64,000 bases of DNA from Podocnemis expansa (GCA_007922195.1 ML681963.1:136578173-136642172), one strand, 5' to 3'; positions 1-12,959 are shown, numbered from the stretch's first letter. A program made the numbers and translations. Notes: a model not told the origin generated them from the letters alone.

Positions 1-1782
1 CAACAAGTTTTCAAGGTGATAAGCAGTATCTACAACACCTTTGCAGCCATATTCAAAAGTAGATTAGCTAATACTTTCTCAGATATGACCTGTTTACCTA
101 GTCTAAGCATACTCTAGCTGCCAGTAGGTTAAAATCCCTGTAATCATCTTTATTTTTAAAAGCATGTTAGCTATAATTAACCAAATCTACTGAGCTTTTT
201 TAACGAGACTGAATTCAAGGATGCAAAAAATACTTAATAGAAGGAATTCTAGCTCATATTAGATCATTCTAGACTTTGAGGAAAAAATGTAAATGTGGTT
301 GGTGTGACAAAGAGAATCCATGTTGTACTGCTGCAGTGATGCACACCTGAAAAATTTCTAGTAGGTATTTTTTTTTAAAGATCTGGTATATTCTAACAAA
401 CAATCAGATACCAAGAGCTAGTCTACACTAGAAAAGGTGTGCTGGTCTAGCTCTATACAGGCAAATGTTTCTGAAGACACAGGTGATACTGGCTTTTGCT
501 AGTACCTATTCCTCCAAACAAAATCTGCTTCACTAGCAAAAGCACTTTTTTTTTTTTAACATCTCCATCTATACTAGGATTTTTGTCAACATAAAAATCT
601 CATTACAAAAATATCATATCCCAAATCAACACTACTATACTGGCAAAATCTTTAAGTATAGGACTCGACTTAGGCTCTTATTGTGAAGTTTACAGTACAC
701 AGGTGGACAACTATTCCTCACTCAGAGTCCTGATCATATCAGTGGGGCTAAGCAAGGGCAGAGCCAATTGCCCACATGCTATCATCTGTAGGATTGGTCA
801 CCTAGGCCCTGATCTTACACATACCTGCTTAAACTATGCTTCTGTGAGTAGCATCAACAAAACTTGAGAACAGGCACGTTTTCAAGAATGATGGTCATAG
901 AAAGAAGGGCAGCCCTGCAGGCCATTAGTAAGCAGATCCGAGGGCCTTGGAGCAGTGGGCAGCTGGGGGCAGTCAGCCCCCACCACCAAAGCTAGAGCCA
1001 ACCATCAGCTCCAAGGGCTTCACAGAGCACTGGGACCCCTGAAGCAGATAAGATTTAGTCATGGGTATTTATAGTCAAAGGGGGGATGAATTTTTGTTTA
1101 TTGTCCAAGATCTGTTCCTGGCTTCTACTAAAAACACCCTTGACTAAACCTTAGCCATAAGATGGAGAGTGTTAGACATGCTTAACAAGAAGCACTGCTA
1201 TTCAGCCACCTGTAGTATAGAGGACATTCAATCATTGCCTAAAAATACATATTAGTCACATAGGATAAGAGGCAGAGAGATGAATTACTTAAGAATTAAA
1301 GGTGGCATAAAAAGGAATATTGATCTAAAATTAGACAAGGACAATTTTTAATTACAAGTTAAAACATACTTCGAGCAGTGAGTCAATTAGACAATGGAGT
1401 ACATTTAGCAAGGTGTGTTGCTAAGGCATCAGAACTTCAGGAACAGACAAGAACAGATGAGATGAAAAGACTTAGTGCATAGAAGACAATCCTGCAACTC
1501 ACGGGAGGGGAGTCAGTACACTATGCTGGAAGTCATTTCGAACCAGTGTTATTAAGAGCTTGATCCTGCAAAGCGTTCAGCGCTTTGACTTCAATCCATG
1601 AAAGCCCTTAAGCTAATGCTTAATTAGAAACAAATGAGTAGTTCCACAGACATCTGTGGAATGACAAACTGAAATGTGGGCTTCTCTACAGTATATAAGG
1701 TCATTTCTTGATTTTCTCCCTTTCTTTGATGCTGATAGCCCTCAATACACCAGCTGATAATCAGAAAATCCCTTAAGCACAA
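1..1782. other. Gene-free AT-rich sequence
   Basis: I see no open frame of note, RNA gene or clear repeat boundary here apart from one possible miniature element at 411-690. The many short A and T runs and stops in all frames fit intergenic or intronic vertebrate DNA. Confidence 0.5.
411..690. repeat. Possible miniature inverted-repeat element
   Basis: The left end carries a TAGTCTACACTAG motif and the right end an AAGTATAGGACT motif, which are roughly complementary. Related 'GTCTACAC' type ends recur in this window near 7,364, 24,492, 30,666 and 57,609. The transposon superfamily cannot be assigned from this copy, and no clean target duplication is visible. Confidence 0.3.
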
Positions 1783-1965
1783 ACTCATGGACTGTGAAGT
1801 CAGAAAGGACCAGTATGATCATCTACTCTGATCTCCTGCACAAGGCAAGCCACAGCACCTCACCCTCCCACTTCCATGATAAACCTCTAACTTAATTCTT
1901 GAGGTCCTCAAATTGTGGTTTAAAGGCTTTAAGGTACAGAGAATCTACCCACAAGTGAGCTGTGC
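1783..1965 (-). mobile_element. CR1 LINE 3' fragment
   Basis: Read on the plus strand it begins with a diverged 'gtcagaaaggaccagtatga' followed by 'tcatctactctgatctcctg'. This is the reverse complement of a CR1 3' tail. It aligns by eye along its length with the minus-strand CR1 fragment at 29,655-29,850, so the two share a subfamily. It contains only 3' untranslated sequence. Confidence 0.6.
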
Positions 1966-2730
1966 CTCACCACTACAGAGGACTACACAAGTGCTTTGCT
2001 GAACAAACATGTTTAAATGCTCGATGAATTGGGACCTCATTTTTTAAGCCACACTTAAACCTCTTGAACCTTCTCAAGGATTTAATTTATATGCTCCTTT
2101 AAATACACTTCCATCATGAAGGAAAACAGAAATCCAGTTCCCAAAGTCTGCAGAGTTAAGCATGTCTAATGATACTGTTTATAACACTTCTGCATTTCTG
2201 TCTGACATTGTACCCTTCACCATGCTTTTTTATTATTCTGTCAGAAATGTAAAGTGTGTTATTTTTCCTTCTTAGTCCTTTCTTAATCAATCTATTCAGT
2301 CATATGGAGCGTTCAGGTACAACTATAAACAGTCATTTTGATTTTGTACATTTGACATTGAAACTGACCCATTTTTAAAGAACAGATAAGAATTTTAATA
2401 AATATGTTGATTTGTTTCTTCAACATCACTTCAGATTTATTTTTGTCTAAGGTTTAGTTTTCATGATTTTAAAGTTTATCATTATAACGATACAGACACC
2501 TATCTTGTCATCACTATTAACCACATTTAAGGACACCTTACTAGACACCCAAAAAAGGCACAATCGAGGAAAAAAGGCTGTGCTTGTTTAGAGGGGAAAC
2601 GAATCCACCTATATAAAATAAAAATAGAAATAATAATATATAAAAATGGAAGAAATTAATGCAACTCAAAAGTTTAAAACTGTAGAAAACTGATAAGGGA
2701 AACAAAGGGACCAAAGGTTTTTTAAAAAAA

Positions 2731-2754
2731 TAAATAAATAAATAAATAAATAAA
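2731..2754. repeat. (TAAA)n microsatellite
   Basis: Six uninterrupted TAAA units follow a run of A. Tetranucleotide A-rich repeats of this kind are often the tail of an old retroposon, but no body is recognisable upstream. Confidence 0.85.
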
Positions 2755-2942
2755 GCACCTATCGCCAGGAGAGTTAAGGACAACAGGAGTTTTTTTAAAT
2801 ATATTATAAATAAGAATCCTGACAATGGTATTTGTCCATTACTACATGTAAATGAAAGAATCGTCAATAATACAGAAACAGCAGAAGCGCTCATTAGATA
2901 TTTCTGATCTATATTAGGGGAAAAACAGATGATGAACTCTTA

Positions 2943-2975
<33 letters not shown>
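2943..2975. repeat. (GAT)11 trinucleotide microsatellite
   Basis: Eleven perfect GAT units. The perfection suggests it is length-variable between individuals. It lies just upstream of the old CR1 copy and is not inside a coding frame. Confidence 0.9.
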
Positions 2976-2999
2976 AACGACAATGCCCTTTCCATTCTA

Positions 3000-4575
3000 C
3001 TAGGATCTCTGAAGGATGCTAAAGAGACACTACTAAAGCTAGACATATTTTAAACCAGGAGGTTCAAATAAGTTTGCACCCAAAAGTTTTAAAAGAGATG
3101 GCTGAGGAATTTGCTGGAACATTGGTATTGATCGTCACTAAGTCTACTTCAAGACGACTCAAAGGAAGCTTATGTTGTGCCAATTTTTAAAAAGATAAAT
3201 GGGATGACTCAGACAATTATAGGTCTATCAGCCTGACATTGATCCTGGGCAAGATAATGGATCAACTGACAAGGGATTCAATTAATAAAGAAAGAATTAA
3301 AGGAGGGTAATAGAATTAATGTAAAACAACAGGGTTCTAAGGAAAATAAAGGGATTCAATTAACAAAGAAAGAATTAAAGGAGGGTAGCAGAATTAATGT
3401 AAAACAACAGGGTTCTAAGGAAAATAGATCCTATTAAATTGATTTGATTTTTTTTTTTTGGCTGAGATTACAAACTTGTCTGATAAAGTCAATAGAGTTA
3501 ACATAATAGACTTCCATAAGGCATTCGACTTGATATCACAATACCTTGATTGATAGCACACATTATACATAGTAAAAACTGGCTAACTGATAGGTCTCAA
3601 TATATAATTGTAAATGGGGAATCATCATCTATTTGATGCATTTCCAGGGGGGTCCCATAGACATCAGTTCTTGGCCCTACACTAATTTTACCAATGACCT
3701 GGAAAAAAAGATAAAGTCACCATTTACAAAGTTTTCTGACAACACAAAAACTGGGGAAGCAGTAAATAATGAAGTGGACACATCACTGATTCAGGGAGAT
3801 CTGGATCAATTGGTATACTGAGCACAAGCACACAATATGTTTTAATATGGTTAAATCTGTAAACATACATCTGGAAATAAAGAACATAGACCATACAACA
3901 TAATGGGGGACTCAACACTCAGAAGCAGTGACTCTGAAAAAGATTTGCAGTCATGGTAGATAATTAGCCAAAGATGCAATTCCAGTGTGATGCTGTAGCC
4001 AAAAAAGTTAATGCAATCCTGGGGCGCATAAACAGGAATCTTGAGTAGAGAGATTACTTTAGCTGTGTATTCTGGTGTCCAGCACTCACAAAGAAAGTTG
4101 ACAAATTGGAGAGTGTTCAGAGAAGAACCAATAGACCAACAATGGGATTAGAAAACATGTGTTGTAGTAACAGATTCAAAAAGAGTTTAATATATTTGGC
4201 TTAATCAAGAGAAGGTTAAGGGGTGACTTGATTTTAGTCTCTAAGTATCTACATGAGCAACAAATACCTAATACCACGTTCATCAGAAGAAAAAGGTAAA
4301 ACAATCCAATGGTTGGCTATCAAAGCTAGATGATTTCAGATCTGAAATAAGGTATATATTTTTTTACAGTGAAGATAATTAACCATTGGAACAAACCGTC
4401 AAGCATTATGGTAGATTCTCCATCATGACAATTTTTAAATGAAGACTGGATGTTTCTCTAACCAATATGCTCCAGGAATTATTTTAAGGAAATTCTATAG
4501 TCTGTGTTATATGGTATGTCAACTAGATGATGATAATGGTGCCTTTTGGCCTTGGGATCGGTGAATCTAATAATA
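3000..4575 (+). mobile_element. Ancient decayed CR1 LINE (ORF2 RT to 3' end)
   Basis: Frame-shifted translation gives successive reverse transcriptase landmarks in the right order. A 'SLTLIPGKIMDQ'-like stretch lies near 3,230-3,270, a motif A remnant 'IIDFHKAFDL' near 3,500-3,530, a motif B remnant 'SVLGPTL' near 3,665, and a motif C region with 'FSDNTKTG' (degenerate FADD) near 3,730. The copy continues through the C-terminal region ('KVDKLESVQRRTN'-like, about 4,090) to a CR1-type tail ending 'tggccttgggatcggtgaat'. Stops and indels occur throughout, so this is an old, inactive insertion. The 5' half is absent. Confidence 0.7.
3271..3426 (+). repeat. 78-bp tandem duplication inside old CR1
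   Basis: Two adjacent copies (3,271-3,348 and 3,349-3,426) begin with 'gggattcaatta' and end with 'ttctaaggaaaata'. They differ at only a few bases. The duplication falls between the RT motif 0 and motif A regions of the surrounding CR1 copy and must have arisen after it was inserted. Confidence 0.85.
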
Positions 4576-5376
4576 CCCCAAATTCAAGAACTAGACACTC
4601 ACTCTATTATTTGCTCATAAGTTCTGTCGAAATTATATATGAAAATAGTTAATATTCAAGCTTGTTACTACCGATGAATGCATTTAATGTAATACTACAC
4701 AATCTCTGAATATTCACAGGGAATGGAAATCTTTATTTGGTCAAAGTTACAGTAGAAATCTTTATGTAAAGGTATTTTTATATTCCTTTCTCATGAAAAT
4801 TCACAGGTTCTCATGCAAAACTTCAAGAAGTCCATTTTGAATCTGTTGTTAAACTCTAAGCTTCATTAGATTAATTCTTTTTATGACCCATATCCCCCCT
4901 GGTGTCTGCATATTTTATACACTTGGATAAATTTCCAGTACTTTTTTCATGTTTTCATCATAATGCCTTAAATTTATCCTAAAAACTGCACATTAAACAC
5001 AGTCCTAGACACTACTGTCTACTAATGTCACATCAGTAAAAGCAACTCACAGCAATAGACTGCTTTTCATTACATCCCTCTCTTTACAGATTGAGAATCT
5101 TGAAATTCCAGCTTTTCCCAGAAAATGAGTGCATCTCATTTAGAGAAAAATCAATGTTATCCAAATAAAGTCACCATATGGGGATGAGAATACTCTAACA
5201 CAAGTGGACTGTTAGATTCCAGGGCTGTACGTCTCCCCAAAAAGGAAAATAAAGACTTCAACTACGGAAGTATTTATCTTAGATTCTGGCAGAAAATATA
5301 AGGACACAAAATTCAGCATTCCTTACTCTGGCAAACTCAGTTTTTCTTTATTGAAGCATTATACTTCAGTGGGCAT
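4576..5376. other. Unannotated AT-rich interval
   Basis: No gene, repeat boundary or RNA structure could be recognised. There are no long frames and no shared blocks with other parts of the window. Confidence 0.4.
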
Positions 5377-5719
5377 CAGGGCCAGCTCTAGGGATGAGTC
5401 AGTGTGGCACCAGCCTGGGACGCCAAACCATAAGGGTGCTGGGGATGGAGGCAGCCAGCCCATGGCTCAGACTCTGCTCTCTCGCTCTGCCTCTGGCTGG
5501 CCCTCCTCCCCTTAAGGAAGGAAAAGCCAGCCCAGGGGAGGGGCAGGAGAGTGCAGCTCAGCCTCTGGACTGGCCCACTGTGCCCCTGGGCCGGCCCACT
5601 GTGCCCCTGGGCCAGCTGTTCCCTGTCAGCCCAAAGCAGAAGCCAGGTTCCACATGTGTACACACACCCCTGGGCGCAAAGGCTGGCTTGGGGCACCACA
5701 ACCCCTTGAGCCAGCCCTG
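5377..5719. mobile_element. GC-rich non-autonomous hAT-like element
   Basis: The left end CAGGGCCAGCTCTAGG and right end GAGCCAGCCCTG are inverted repeats of the CAGGG..CCCTG type used by hAT transposons. The flanks gtgggcat and atgggagt match at 5 of 8 positions, as a decayed 8-bp target duplication would. The interior is abruptly GC-rich, includes a short duplicated block near 5,575-5,610, and creates long chance frames on both strands that I do not call as genes. Confidence 0.55.
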
Positions 5720-8700
5720 ATGGGAGTACTGTAATGGCTAAGTAGAGTGGGGCTTGAATTAACATGGTCAAATTACCATGCCAGATAATAGGAGGATGAT
5801 AACTGGCAACATTGTATGATAGATTCAATGCATAATGCTAATTATTGTACAGTTCTCATAATTCCACCTGCACTCTGTCTTCTGAGCCATCTGTCAAGAC
5901 TGCAGCTAACATTCCAAACCTGTAAGAAGCTTTGAACAGCCGCCATAGTTTGTGCTGTTATTAAAAAAATAAAATCAGAGAAATTTTTCTTTCTGTGATC
6001 CCCACATTAACCCTGTCTGAAGGCTGAAGACAGGCAATATTCAGTCAATGGAGTTTTTTTACATGCTTAAAAATAAACACACGCATAAGTGCTTTGCTGA
6101 ACTGGGCAAGAATCTGTAGAAGATACAGTTATGTTAAATTTCCTTCAGGAGACACTGTAACCTTAAGTGCCAGATGAAGCTATGGACAAACTGGAACAAT
6201 TACATTTGGAAGACAATAAAATGAAACGTATTCTTTGTAAAATCTAATTAACAAAGAACTATTGCCAACGATAGACTGAAATGTAGGCTCCTCTCCAGTA
6301 CATGTGGTTACTTCTGCAGTCTCACATCCCATCAGAAACAAATCTCATCGGGGGTTATGTTAAGCCACATATCATTCCTTGTATTCATTCTGCAAACTAA
6401 GAAAATGCCCTTTCATTTCTTTCCCCTCCTGATTAGAGAGACACGACTCTGCCTCACCAGCTGTGCTCTGGCTCATTTTAAATTCTAACTATGATGCATC
6501 TCTCACTTCTAGACTTTTATTAGCAATGCCTTAAAATGCAGATTGCTGTCTAAATTTAGTTACATAATTAAAAACAAATCTAACTCATCTCTACACCAGC
6601 AAACAAAATTGCTGCACTCAAGGTTCAATAGAGGGCTTGACTTTTCATCTAAAAACAACCGTGTCATAATGAAAAGCAGGGAGGAAAAAAAAATCAAAGT
6701 GCTATTTAGTGATGCCTCTGAAATGCCAGGATGCATAAAACATCATCCAGCTATGGAAAAAATTCTATTTGCAAATGCATTATAGTATTACCATAGGTTT
6801 ACTGTTCTGTGTATTTCTGCAAATAAATTCAACACTATGCTAGTATGGCAGAATGAGTCATACACTTTTACTGACATTCTATATTTATATCTTCATGCCC
6901 TTCTTCTGCTCTCAGTTCTCTGCTTTTATTCAGACAACCCCTGTTTTACTTGGAACTCCCTTTCTGACTCAGTCCACCTCAACCCCATCGTCTTTTCCTT
7001 CATGTTCACACCAAAACATACTTATTCTAAGAGGCCTGAGAGATTATATAGTGTTTACTGGTGTCCCAGATCCACAGGATTGATGTTACACTCTAGTTTT
7101 GGAACAGTCTTTATGATGAACCCCTCCAGTATGACAGATGCCATGGGACCCCTCCAACAGCCTCCTTAGACAGGGCCTCTGGGCCTTCACCAAGCATTTG
7201 CAGTGAACACAATCTTACTAAAACAATCAGATTTAGTCATTAACTGGAACACAGCATGGGAAGTCCTTACAGAAGTATTACAAACTAAAGGTGAAAGCAC
7301 AATCCACTATGCCTAACCCTCTGGTTCAAACTGTCTCTCTCTCTCCCTCTGATATCCTCCCAAAGGGTTTGTCTTCACTGATGGTGGCAAATTCACCACC
7401 ATCAGCTCAATCTCCCAGATCAACTGATCAGTTCTGTGAAGACCCACTCAGTCAATCGGCATTTCAACCCCCAAGCATGACACTGGCAACTGGAGTAGCA
7501 CTAAAGCAAAGGGAGGAACCTCCCTTCAACTCAGCACAGTGGACATGCCAGATGTCACAAAGTCAAATGGAGATACACGTTATTTTAACAACTTGTGTAT
7601 CTCCCTTTGACTGCTGCAAACAACTACAGGCAGTATAGACCTGCCCTCAGACTCCAGATGACAGCCCTCGCTCCTTCCAGCAGCCAAGTCTTATTCCCCT
7701 CACCTCACAAATCTCCAGTTCTTTTTCTCCAGCTGGGGAATATTGTTTATCCTCCCTGCTGAGAGGGGAGGAAATCCTCCTTCCCCTGGGGCATTGGGTG
7801 CCAGGTGTCAGTGTCCTGATGATTATATTTGCATTGTCTTCCCAAATGCTTCACTGATACAGGGACCAAGCCCAGACAGCTAGGCCACATCCACACCTAA
7901 GTCTCAGCCTCCTTTGAATGCAAGCCATTCTTTTCCACCCTGAGGGTAACCATGCAGCACATAAGTGAAACAGAGGTACACTTCAGACTCACAAAAATAT
8001 TCCCACTTCATCACAACTAGATAACAAGTTTGGAAAAAACTAAAACTAATATGACATGAGCCAAATGCATCTGTTCATTCATGTGGCTTTAGTCACCTCT
8101 CATCTCCTATTCATTGTTCACATGCTGCCTGCTTAGATAGCAAGCCCTTTTCAGAAAGGGAGCAGGTCTTCTGACCTTCTTCACCTGGCACAAGGTTGTC
8201 ACATAAATAATATTATACAGAGAAAGATTACAGAGTATGGAAAATCATTTCCAATGCACCTGAAACTGCTAGATCAGCTGCTGGAATGTGTTACCTATGG
8301 CACTGATCCTCTAAACACTTATGCATGTGCTTAACTTTGAGCACAAGTGGTAGCACTGATGTCAACATCCCATTATCAAATATAATTCAGTTCCCAGAGA
8401 GGTATATACTTTGTCTAATTACTGATGAATGTGCAGCGAAGAGATGGATATGGAAGCTTGCTAATGGAAGCTGAGAGAAATGCTTAGTGAATATGGAGAT
8501 TTGCAGCAGGAAGAAAGCGCAGACAAAAAACAAGAGAGACTTCAGCTCAGGGTGGAGATGAGAGGAGGCAGTTAATGCATTTGCTGGTTCTGCCCTCCTC
8601 CTCTATCTTATAATTAAATCTTGTTAAAAATAAATACATAAATGGGCCATATGCAGAGGCTTTTAGTACTTCAGGTCCATAACAAAGACATTCAGGCCTG

Positions 8701-9249
8701 GAAATTTACTGGAAACACATCTGGGGTTTGGGTTATTTAATTATTTTTTAAATGAAACAATGGGGAGTTCAGATAGCAAGAGAAATAGTTAGCATGGCGA
8801 AGGCGAACTCCCTAAGCAATCAATCAATCATTGGGATTGATGAGCAGCCTCAACTATTATTGCCTGCAATGGGAGGGGGAGAGAGAGGAGCTCAGCTTCT
8901 TGCAGAATCAGACTCTAAATGTATCTGTGACATGATGCACCCTACATACACCCATGTGGTGTCATCTATATATCATTCATGTTCACTCTTACAGTGTAAC
9001 TGTGTATTTCTTGATGCAAAGTATGTCACGTACGATGTTTTTGGAATGCTCATGACATACTGAACAGTATTGTTGTGGTAGAATGTTTCCTGCAATCTCA
9101 TACATATACACAGATATGAAATTTTGCCAGGTCGTGTCCCAAGATGTGACACTCACATGGCTTGAATAGATGCAGACAAACACAAGCTGTGTTTTCACAT
9201 GCAGTAGAGGCATGCATATAGGAACAATGCACTGGACTCAGCACCTGCA
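5720..9249. other. Gene-free interval
   Basis: Several 60-115 codon frames occur here (for example 6,543-6,785, 6,837-7,169, 7,291-7,638 and 8,752-9,063). None shows a domain, a codon pattern or splice context I can defend. One miniature element is listed separately at 7,364-7,647. Confidence 0.45.
7364..7647. mobile_element. Miniature inverted-repeat element
   Basis: The 17-bp ends agggtttgtcttcactg and, read on the other strand, agggcaggtctatactg match at 12 of 17 positions. The interior has further short inverted repeats, such as gatggtg...caccatc near 7,380-7,403 and ggagataca...tgtatctcc near 7,569-7,606. No coding capacity. Superfamily unclear. Confidence 0.4.
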
Positions 9250-9625
9250 AGTAGTGGGGCTCAAGTGGAAGCAATCATGCCCATTGCCAGACATGGACAA
9301 TCACCCAATTCAAGGGGGTGTCAACGAAATTTGTTAAATGAAAGAGGCGCCACTGACTAAGATCTCTCCCTGAAATCCACCTTGTAAACAACACGGAAGT
9401 CTGAGAACCTACCCACAGATGGGAGGGGCCTGTCTGCAAGACATATTGTAGCCAGCCTGCTTGGTAAACTGTAAACAGACAAACAGTGATCTTAGCTTAA
9501 AATAAGAGTTATCTTTTATTTGCTTGTGACTAACTCTTTGACTTATTATTAACCTCTTAACTTAGTAATGTGACTTAGGATCCCTTAAAATCTTACTTTA
9601 ATCAATAAACTTGTTTTATCTAAAG
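9250..9625 (+). repeat. Possible LTR-like fragment
   Basis: A stretch ending in 'ctttaatcaataaacttg' carries a polyadenylation-type AATAAA at about 9,603-9,608 in a T-rich context, resembling the R/U5 end of a retroviral LTR. The start could not be defined and no target duplication was found. It could equally be the 3' end of another retroposon. Confidence 0.3.
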
Positions 9626-10020
9626 CTATGCATGTGGACTGAGCATGTGCAGAGACCCCAGAGTGACAGAGCTGATGCATATCAATTTCTCTGATAAACT
9701 GATAGACAAGTGTAAATCAGCTTGAAGGCTGCAGTGGGTAGCACTGAATCTTGCAAGACAGATGTTTGCAGAGCTATATCTGGAACATGGGGTGTTCACT
9801 GGAGGTCTAAGCCCATGAGTGGCTGGCTGGAGTGCTCCTCCACTAGGCGACGGACCAATTACATGCATGGGGTTTGGCATGAGCTGACCGAGAGTGGGGG
9901 TCCACACAGCACAGCAAGGTAAGTCAGGGCCCAGGAGTGGAGAATCAGGGTGACATAACTGCACACCAGTCCAGATTGCAGGAGGGGAATGTCATACTAT
10001 GTAACTGAATAAGAGTCCTA

Positions 10021-10799
10021 TGGGGGAAAAATCTAACTCTGGCCCTCAAGTTCAGAAAGAGGCACACCAGAGCCTCCCCAATGAAGCAGACCCGTTCCCA
10101 GCTGAGACTCCAATGAGCAGAGAACAAGGTGTGGTTCAGAGTTTATTATTCAGCTGAATAATAAAAGGAACTGCATCAGAGGGCAGCAAAGAAGTGCTAG
10201 CCACTCTGAGCAGGCCCCCCCCAACAACTCGAGTGCAAGAGAGAGCCCCGAGAGGCAGCATCACAACACTTTTATCCAGTACAGTATGATAATGCTATGA
10301 TAATGCTTACATAATTGACAATGTTTTAGAGACCCTTATATGGTTACATTAACATTATTAAATACATATTAATGATTAAAGAATGCAATAATTATCCCCA
10401 CCTCTGTTTACTGTTGACATTATTTGCATTATTCTGGGCAGCCGCAGTACCTGCGAACTCATTAATTTCTGCCTAGAGATGCTGACCTTACATTCTTGTG
10501 AGGCTATGGTGCCAAGAAGGGTGAGCAGGAGATAGGAGGTAATACTCCCTTTTCAGTTAGAACAAAGACGGACAGTCTAGCTTACATTCCTTGTCCAGAT
10601 GGTCAGGAGAAAAAGCATGAGAAAGGGGAGATAACACACTTTAACTATCAACTCTAGGCCGCTTGTTAAAGAAACTTAGATACATGACTTGCCAGAGAAA
10701 CGACCCCACTACCATAGCAACCCACGGCTCCAACGAGGCCTACACTTCAGCACCTTTCTCACTGTCCTACAGAAGAGATTACATACAATTTCCCTTACA
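10021..10799 (-). repeat. 3' LTR of the endogenous retrovirus
   Basis: On the minus strand the LTR starts TGTAAGGG and ends TTTTTCCCCCA, so it has TG..CA ends. A TATA-like GGATAAAAG lies at 10,269-10,277, and an AATAAA polyadenylation signal is at 10,142-10,147. The remainder from the signal to 10,021 is R/U5. It is nearly identical to the copy at 16,205-16,985. Confidence 0.9.
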
Positions 10800-10813
10800 A
10801 CTCCCCCCTTTGT
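10800..10813 (-). other. Polypurine tract (plus-strand primer site)
   Basis: The minus strand reads ACAAAGGGGGGAGT immediately before the 3' LTR. This is the expected position and composition for retroviral plus-strand priming, and it fixes the provirus orientation as minus. Confidence 0.8.
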
Positions 10814-11049
10814 TCCTATATATATATATAATATAGGAACACTAGTTTTATGGATTTTCATTATAGAGAGGGGACAGGTGAGAACGAGAGTGAAAGATTG
10901 GGCAGCTTTGACAGATAGAAGGAAGGAAGCAGGAAACAAGGTGAAAACCTAGGTAAAAACAAAACAAGAAATAAGCCTAGAAACAAATACTTAATGAGAA
11001 ATTGGTTTAAAAAAAAGAGAACAGAGAACTTAAAAAAAAGAGATCTGCA

Positions 11050-11810
11050 TTGTGATGCTGCTTTTTGACCTTTTTAAAGTATTGCAAGGCTTGCTGCATA
11101 GAGAGCAAGTGGGAGTCAATGGTTTATGCTTTGTTAGGAATGAGAGTCCAGCATTCAGAGCCGACTAGGGCACAGACACCCCCTTTCATAGCTAGAATGG
11201 ATCCATATCCAGTAAATGCAGCACCCAGAACACCAAAGGAGCCCATAGATGCCATGCGTCCCTGAACGTCAGAAAAATAAGGGAGAATAGTGGGAGCAAG
11301 GGGACTACTCCTCTTGTTCCGCACCCGCTCTTCCAAGTGTGATCACATGTAAACAGCCGGGACCAGCAGGCCAAAATAACAGGAGCCTGACCAGTTGGCA
11401 CAAGTCATTTATAGGGTGAAGTGCCACAAATGTGTAATAAGTTAAATTGGATCCAGAGTATAAACTACTGGAAATAGAGGGGGAGCTCCAGTGAAAAGTA
11501 ATGTTTCAAGCCGAGCTTTACCTGGCTTAGACAAAAAGGGCCTAGCACCCATAAAGTACCCAGAGCTATTAGAAGTGAAACAAAGGGGGCAGACACATTA
11601 TAAGCCAAACAAATAGGTTAGAGTTGTGTTACTTAATTCGGGAGCAAAAAAGGGTCCAGGAAGAACCAGAAACCCATGAGATAGTCCAGTAACAAGTGTT
11701 ATTACAGATAGAAGCAAAAGGAGGAGGAGGATTTTAGGAGGGTCACTGTGCCATAAATCAACACCATTTTTGGAGGTTTCAAGGCTAAGGGAGAAGTGGG
11801 AGCACACCCA
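11050..11810 (-). pseudogene. env: Retroviral env remnant
   Basis: Three minus-strand pieces are visible. At 11,807-11,598 a frame contains a long leucine-rich hydrophobic run that resembles an Env signal peptide. At 11,336-11,124 a frame carries a basic RNKR furin-type site near its start. About 50 residues later comes a cysteine motif of the CX6C type, GGVCALVGSEC followed by W, where the usual CX6CC motif has a second cysteine. That motif is characteristic of gamma-type transmembrane subunits. Only about 250 bp lies between the two frames, so almost all of the surface subunit is missing. The membrane anchor region towards 10,813 is not readable. Non-functional. Confidence 0.6.
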
Positions 11811-12959
11811 GCAGTTACATTTAAATCCTATTAATTTAAGCTTACTTTAAGGATTATAACATACCAGAAACTATACTGCAAAACACTATAGCAAAATTGA
11901 AGTGAATACCTTAAAAACTTTAGAAGCCAGAAATTTGCACATATATAAATTACAGGTAACAATGACAGCATTTTGATTTCATGGAGCCCCACAGACTTGT
12001 TGGGACCGTACTAAAGAGTCTCTAGGCTATTTTTCTTTGCAGATATCAAGAATGTGGTAGTGGCAAATCCTCTTCACTTTGGCTTGGCAAATCCTTTTCA
12101 ACAACAGGGGAGAGGTTACTAGCACATGCACCCTGTGTTGTTAACTCTTCTGGGTTTTTTTGGAGGTGTAGAACTTGTACAGTGTGAAGCATGGATTCAC
12201 ATTGGCAGTCCATGGCACTTGACTTCTGTATTGGTGATTAACAAAACCTGAAATGGATCTTTTAAAAGCTTTTGCTAACAGTAGCAAAACCGGCTTAACA
12301 CAAGGACAGTCTTTTAGCCATCCTGAAAAGGTACATACAGCTAATACAAATTTATAAAAATACACTCTGGCATTTGTATGAAATTAATTTGGAAATGTAC
12401 AAAAGGTCCCCTTTTTGTTTTTTACAGGCCTGCCAATATTATGGGCTTGACAAGTTGTACAGGTATAACAATATTGATCCAGTAAAATGGGTTACTTTTA
12501 AATACTTTGTGTTGCAAACAAGCAACATATTTAGCCACAAGCTTGCCTTGTAAAATTTTTTTTTTACAAGACCCATATTTTTATAAGAAAAATCAGGATT
12601 TTGTAAAGGAGTATCTTTCAATTTAACTCAAGGCATTGTTAACTGAATGGTGACAAACAAGCAATTATGAGGTTTTGCATCCAGGAGAACTGGGAATAAA
12701 GAAGTGGGATTTAAAACAGAACATTAAATAAGAATAATATTGTTTGCAGACAACATAAAAAATTTATATTAGATTAATTTAGCCTGAAAAAATGCTGTAT
12801 TTATTTTATAAAAGGACTGCTGCAACAGAGTGTGGGGAAGCAACCTTTTGCCAGGCTGTCCTCATGAGAAAGAAATTAAGGATTAAAGGGTTGAGACATG
12901 GGCAGTGGAGGCATTGTTGCAAAGTCAAGTGTCCGTTCCTGCTGGCCAGGCCGGTAAGG
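11811..12959. other. Proviral interval where pol is expected
   Basis: Only about 1.1 kb separates the zinc knuckle from the env remnant. I see no protease DTG, reverse transcriptase YxDD or integrase HHCC signature on the minus strand. The pol gene appears to have been lost by deletion. Confidence 0.5.

Noticed and set aside
2541..2894. 117-codon minus frame with membrane-like composition
   Set aside because: The sequence is AT-rich with an (AAAT)n repeat; Phe, Leu and Ile runs on the complement of A-rich DNA are expected by chance.
5388..5828. 146-codon minus frame and 108-codon plus frame
   Set aside because: Inside a hAT-like element with inverted ends; both strands open at once and no recognisable domain.
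9626..9964. 112-codon minus frame
   Set aside because: No domain and weak composition signal; it lies next to an LTR-like fragment.
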